9,645 nucleotides of DNA. It comes from Lentisphaeria bacterium. GTDB taxonomy: Bacteria > Verrucomicrobiota > Lentisphaeria > JABSQK01 > UBA12247. Where the stretch lies: NCBI GenBank assembly GCA_003477185.1, contig DMTJ01000195.1:1-9645 (forward strand), given 5' to 3'. The notes under the pieces are model-generated. The model made no database searches, had not been told where the DNA came from, and was given only the letters and a program-made list of their open reading frames with translations. Below are positions 7,183 through 9,645 of the stretch, one piece after another; position 1 is the first letter of the stretch; every line of letters begins with the position of its first letter. The translations under genes were made by a program, and so were the position numbers.

Positions 7183-8442
7183 ATGAATATAACCAAAGCA
7201 TCTGACTTGGACCGACGCGAGTTTCTTACTGGCATGGCCCAAGCCTGCCTAGGAGTGGGCTTGTTCTCCAGCTTTTCCGCGCAGGCGGCCGATCACGGGG
7301 GAAAGGCCAAGCGCGTCATCTACCTGTACATGGCTGGCGGCATGAGCCATCTCGACACGCTAGACCCCAAGCAGGATAAAGAGGTTGCTGGCGAGTTTGC
7401 TCCCATGCGCACCTCCATCACTGGCGAGCGGATCTCGGATCGACTGCCCTTGCTTGCGCGACAACTGCAGCACGCAGCGATAATCCGGTCGATGACCTCC
7501 AAGGAAGGCAGCCATGAGCGTGGCTCCTATTTCATGCGCACCAGCTATCCAATGCTCGGCACCATTCAGCATCCGGGACTCGGGGCCTGGGCGCTCAAAC
7601 TCTCTGGGAAGAACAGCGAGACCTTACCGGGAAACATCAATATTGGGGCTCGTAATCCGATCGGCGCTGGCTTCTTCGAGCCAGAGTTTGAACCACTGCG
7701 CATCAGTCGCGCAGAAGCCGGCCTCAGTAACATCTCGCCGCCGCCACACGTGGACGAAGGGACCTTCGAGCATCGCATGCAGCTGCTTCGCACCCTGAAC
7801 ACAAAGTTCGACTCCCGCTTCGAGAGTCGCCAGGTGGACGGGTACGCCCAGGCCTACGAAGATGCCGTGAAGCTCATGAAATCCAGCGAGCTCAAAGCGT
7901 TTGACATTGCCCGTGAGCCCAAGAACCTCCGCGAACGCTATGGCAAGAATAACTTTGGCCAGGGCTGCCTGCTTGCGCGTCGACTCGTCGAGCATGGCAT
8001 CAAATTTGTCGAGGTCACCTTTGGCGGCTGGGACACGCACACCGACAACTTCGAGCGGCTCGAGAAGCAACTCCAGCAACTCGACGCCGGTCTCGGCACG
8101 CTTTTGGACGACCTGCACCGCCGTCGCATGCTCGAAGACACCCTCGTTGTACTAGTAAGTGAGTTTGGCCGCACCCCTGAGATTAACGATGGCAATGGGC
8201 GGGGGCACCATCCGAAGGCCTTTTCCTGCATGCTTGCAGGCGGCGGAGTACAGGGCGGGCAGGTCTACGGTGCGACCGACTCACGAGGTGCGACGGTGGC
8301 AGAAAAGGTCGTTAGCGTCAAAGATCTTAACGCGACTATCGCGCATGCGGTCGGCATCGATCCTGCCCATGAACTGTATTCCAAGTCTGGTCGCCCCTTC
8401 ACCATCGCCAATGGCGGCAAGCCGGTTCTCGCGCTGTTTTGA
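7183..8442 (+). CDS. DUF1501 family protein, Tat-exported
   Basis: 419 aa. DUF1501 proteins have an alkaline phosphatase/sulfatase-like fold; their substrates are mostly unknown. The N-terminus has a Tat-type motif, DRREFLTG (10-17), a hydrophobic stretch and a cleavage site near AQA (33-35). Family signatures appear in order: YMAGGMSHLDTLDPK (49-63, usually GGPSHLDTFDPK), SHERGSYFMRT, FGGWDTHTDNF, VVLVSEFGRTPEIN, GRGHHPKAFSCMLAGGG and GGQVYGATDSRG. The conserved Asp and His residues expected for metal binding are present in these blocks. GGAG at 7173-7176 is a good ribosome site 6 bases before ATG. It starts 13 bases after the DUF1553 gene, the usual partner arrangement. Its TGA overlaps the TTG start of the next gene. 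Confidence 0.93.
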   Translation: MNITKASDLDRREFLTGMAQACLGVGLFSSFSAQAADHGGKAKRVIYLYMAGGMSHLDTLDPKQDKEVAGEFAPMRTSITGERISDRLPLLARQLQHAAIIRSMTSKEGSHERGSYFMRTSYPMLGTIQHPGLGAWALKLSGKNSETLPGNINIGARNPIGAGFFEPEFEPLRISRAEAGLSNISPPPHVDEGTFEHRMQLLRTLNTKFDSRFESRQVDGYAQAYEDAVKLMKSSELKAFDIAREPKNLRERYGKNNFGQGCLLARRLVEHGIKFVEVTFGGWDTHTDNFERLEKQLQQLDAGLGTLLDDLHRRRMLEDTLVVLVSEFGRTPEINDGNGRGHHPKAFSCMLAGGGVQGGQVYGATDSRGATVAEKVVSVKDLNATIAHAVGIDPAHELYSKSGRPFTIANGGKPVLALF

Positions 8443-9386
8443 TTGTCGAGCTAGTAGCCGGTAGCGGGGCCAAGGTCACTGTAGATCTTAGCAAAGATCG
8501 CGCCACAATCGGGCGTGACCAGGCTGCTACTCTGACGGTGGGCATCGCTAGCGCTTCCTCGCACCATGCCACTATATTTCTACGTTCTGGAAGAATCTTC
8601 GTCGATGACCTAGCCTCTACCAATGGCGTCTACATCGACACCCACAAGATCGCTGGCCCCTACGGGATTGCGCCCAGCGAGCGCTTTCAGCTCGGTTACG
8701 AGGGGGAGGACATCTGGTACGAGGTAGCGGAAGAGGCCCCTCCCACCGCCGTGGACAAGATCGATAAGGCAAAAACCGCAAAGAGAACAGTCCTAAAGTC
8801 ACGCCGAAAGTCTGCGGCACCGAAGCCAGCCATGCCGGCGCTCAAGGCGCAGCCTGCAGCGAGCGGGACCTGGCGCTTTGCCGAGGCCATGCTGCTCATC
8901 CTACTCGCAGTTGCCATCAAATTTTGCGTCGATCTGATGCGGCCACCGCCCAGACCCGTTGCCGTCAAGACATCGCCCGTGGCTGCCGTCATGGAGAAAC
9001 AGCCTGCCGCCACAAGCCAGCGAAAGGATTCAGAACCGGCCGAAGCCGTCGAACAAGCTACGGTGAATTTTGACCGTGACATCGCCCCGCTTCTCGAACG
9101 CCGCTGCCTCCAGTGCCACAATCCTGAGAAGGACAAGGGCGACCTCAGCATGCACACGCGCTTTGCCCTCGACCGGGGCCCCGATTTCGATGCCGTACTC
9201 GTGCCGGGAAAGCCCGACGAAAGCCCACTGTATCTGCTGACCATTCTCGACGCCGACCACGACGACATCATGCCCGCTAAGGGCGAGCCCCTTAGGGCCG
9301 AGGAAAGCGCCCTGATTAAGCAGTGGATCGCCGAAGGCGCCCCATGGCCAGTCGACCGCACGCTTCGCGCCCCAGTGAAGGAATAG
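8439..9386 (+). CDS. FHA domain - membrane helix - cytochrome c (PSCyt1-like) fusion protein
   Basis: 315 aa. Residues 2-90 are an FHA domain, which binds phosphothreonine: ATIGRDQ with Gly25-Arg26, SSHHA (40-44) and STNGVYID with Asn62-Gly63. Residues about 91-147 are a Lys/Arg/Ala/Pro linker. Residues about 148-166 are a single membrane helix. After a second Pro/Ala/Lys linker, 208-305 form a planctomycete-type cytochrome domain: VNFDRDIAPLLERRCLQCH (heme site Cys223, Cys226, His227), then DDIMPAKGEPL (Met278, likely distal heme ligand), then ALIKQWIAEGAPWP. The basic linker before the helix predicts the FHA inside and the heme outside. TTG 8439 overlaps the DUF1501 stop (TTGA), and the FHA fold begins at residue 2, so no later start is possible. 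It probably supplies the heme module missing from the DUF1549/DUF1553 partner. Confidence 0.88.
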   Translation: MIVELVAGSGAKVTVDLSKDRATIGRDQAATLTVGIASASSHHATIFLRSGRIFVDDLASTNGVYIDTHKIAGPYGIAPSERFQLGYEGEDIWYEVAEEAPPTAVDKIDKAKTAKRTVLKSRRKSAAPKPAMPALKAQPAASGTWRFAEAMLLILLAVAIKFCVDLMRPPPRPVAVKTSPVAAVMEKQPAATSQRKDSEPAEAVEQATVNFDRDIAPLLERRCLQCHNPEKDKGDLSMHTRFALDRGPDFDAVLVPGKPDESPLYLLTILDADHDDIMPAKGEPLRAEESALIKQWIAEGAPWPVDRTLRAPVKE

Positions 9387-9525
9387 GTATATCCACTGGC
9401 AAACAGCCGGAGGCAATTAAGGATAGGGCTGCTGGCTGAATGTCACGGCAGATCTAACATTCTTAGGGTATTCCACTGGAACATTTACGCTGCCTCGACT
9501 TATCAAACTCTTCCTACTCCACCTT

Positions 9526-9554
9526 CACAGCCAGCCACAGCCAGCCACAGCCAG
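9526..9554. repeat. Tandem repeat, 10-base unit CACAGCCAGC, 2.9 copies
   Basis: The unit CACAGCCAGC repeats without error from 9526 to 9554. The stretch between the FHA gene stop and this repeat (9387-9525) holds no gene or clear hairpin terminator. It contains two CCACTGG copies and a small TTCCA-C-TGGAA palindrome near 9475, both probably chance. Confidence 0.85.
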
Positions 9555-9563
9555 AATGCGAAC

Positions 9564-9590
9564 CACTAATTTTCACTAATCTTCACTAAT
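9564..9590. repeat. Three CACTAAT direct repeats at 10-base spacing
   Basis: CACTAAT occurs at 9564-9570, 9574-9580 and 9584-9590, separated by TTT and CTT, so the start points are exactly 10 bases apart, about one DNA turn. The same motif occurs inverted (ATTAGTG) at 9623-9629 and 9633-9639. AT-rich in contrast to its GC-rich surroundings. Confidence 0.85.
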
Positions 9591-9645
9591 GAATCAATCC
9601 ACATATATCAGGCCCTTCTTACATTAGTGAAGATTAGTGAAAATT
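9568..9645. repeat. Perfect 24-base inverted repeat with 30-base loop
   Basis: The left arm at 9568-9591 (begins AATTTTCACTAAT, ends CACTAATG) is the exact reverse complement of the right arm at 9622-9645 (begins CATTAGTG, ends GAAAATT). The loop is 9592-9621. The right arm touches the window end, so the repeat may be longer. It could be a strong RNA hairpin ending the cytochrome cluster transcript, a REP- or MITE-like interspersed element, or a protein-binding array. No transposase is present, and whether a T-run follows is not visible. Confidence 0.85.

Noticed and set aside
9387..9525. Searched for a tRNA, terminator hairpin or CRISPR after the FHA gene
   Set aside because: No cloverleaf, no stem with a T-run and no repeat-spacer pattern. 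Only short chance repeats are seen.

Overview
The window reads as bacterial chromosomal DNA from the Planctomycetota-Verrucomicrobiota-Lentisphaerota (PVC) group or a close relative. Verrucomicrobiota is my best guess. The main reason is the gene set at 5244-9386: a DUF1549/DUF1553 protein, a DUF1501 protein and a 'planctomycete cytochrome c' type heme domain, families that are greatly expanded in that group. The phylum is an inference from gene families only. All nine confident genes lie on the + strand, tightly packed, and four of the nine start with GTG or TTG.

Left edge (1-470): on the minus strand, running off the left end, is the C-terminal ATP-binding region (HATPase_c) of a sensor histidine kinase. 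It appears broken: the frame shifts at a run of six C (six G on the + strand, 64-69), the G1 box is degenerate, and there is an in-frame stop upstream. Nothing recognisable lies in 294-470 apart from a short palindrome.

Housekeeping cluster (471-4231): an NfeD-family membrane serine protease, lipoyl synthase LipA, a SixA-type histidine phosphatase and phosphatidylserine synthase PssA. Gaps are 7 and 20 bases, then a 4-base overlap, so this looks like one transcript. The functions are membrane quality control, lipoate synthesis, a phosphohistidine phosphatase and phospholipid synthesis.

Two small exported proteins of unknown function (4212-5155) follow. The first overlaps the end of pssA by 20 bases.

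Cytochrome/DUF cluster (5244-9386): a membrane-anchored DUF1549-DUF1553 protein with a CxxCH motif, a Tat-exported DUF1501 protein (alkaline phosphatase/sulfatase-like fold), and a protein joining a cytoplasmic FHA (phosphothreonine-binding) domain through one membrane helix to an external heme c domain. In many PVC homologues the heme domain is at the N-terminus of the DUF1549/DUF1553 protein. Here that domain is missing from the DUF1549/DUF1553 protein and appears instead on the FHA protein. This is the most unusual arrangement in the window.

Right edge (9387-9645): non-coding. It holds two neighbouring arrays of 10-base periodicity and a perfect 24-base inverted repeat whose right arm ends exactly at the window edge.
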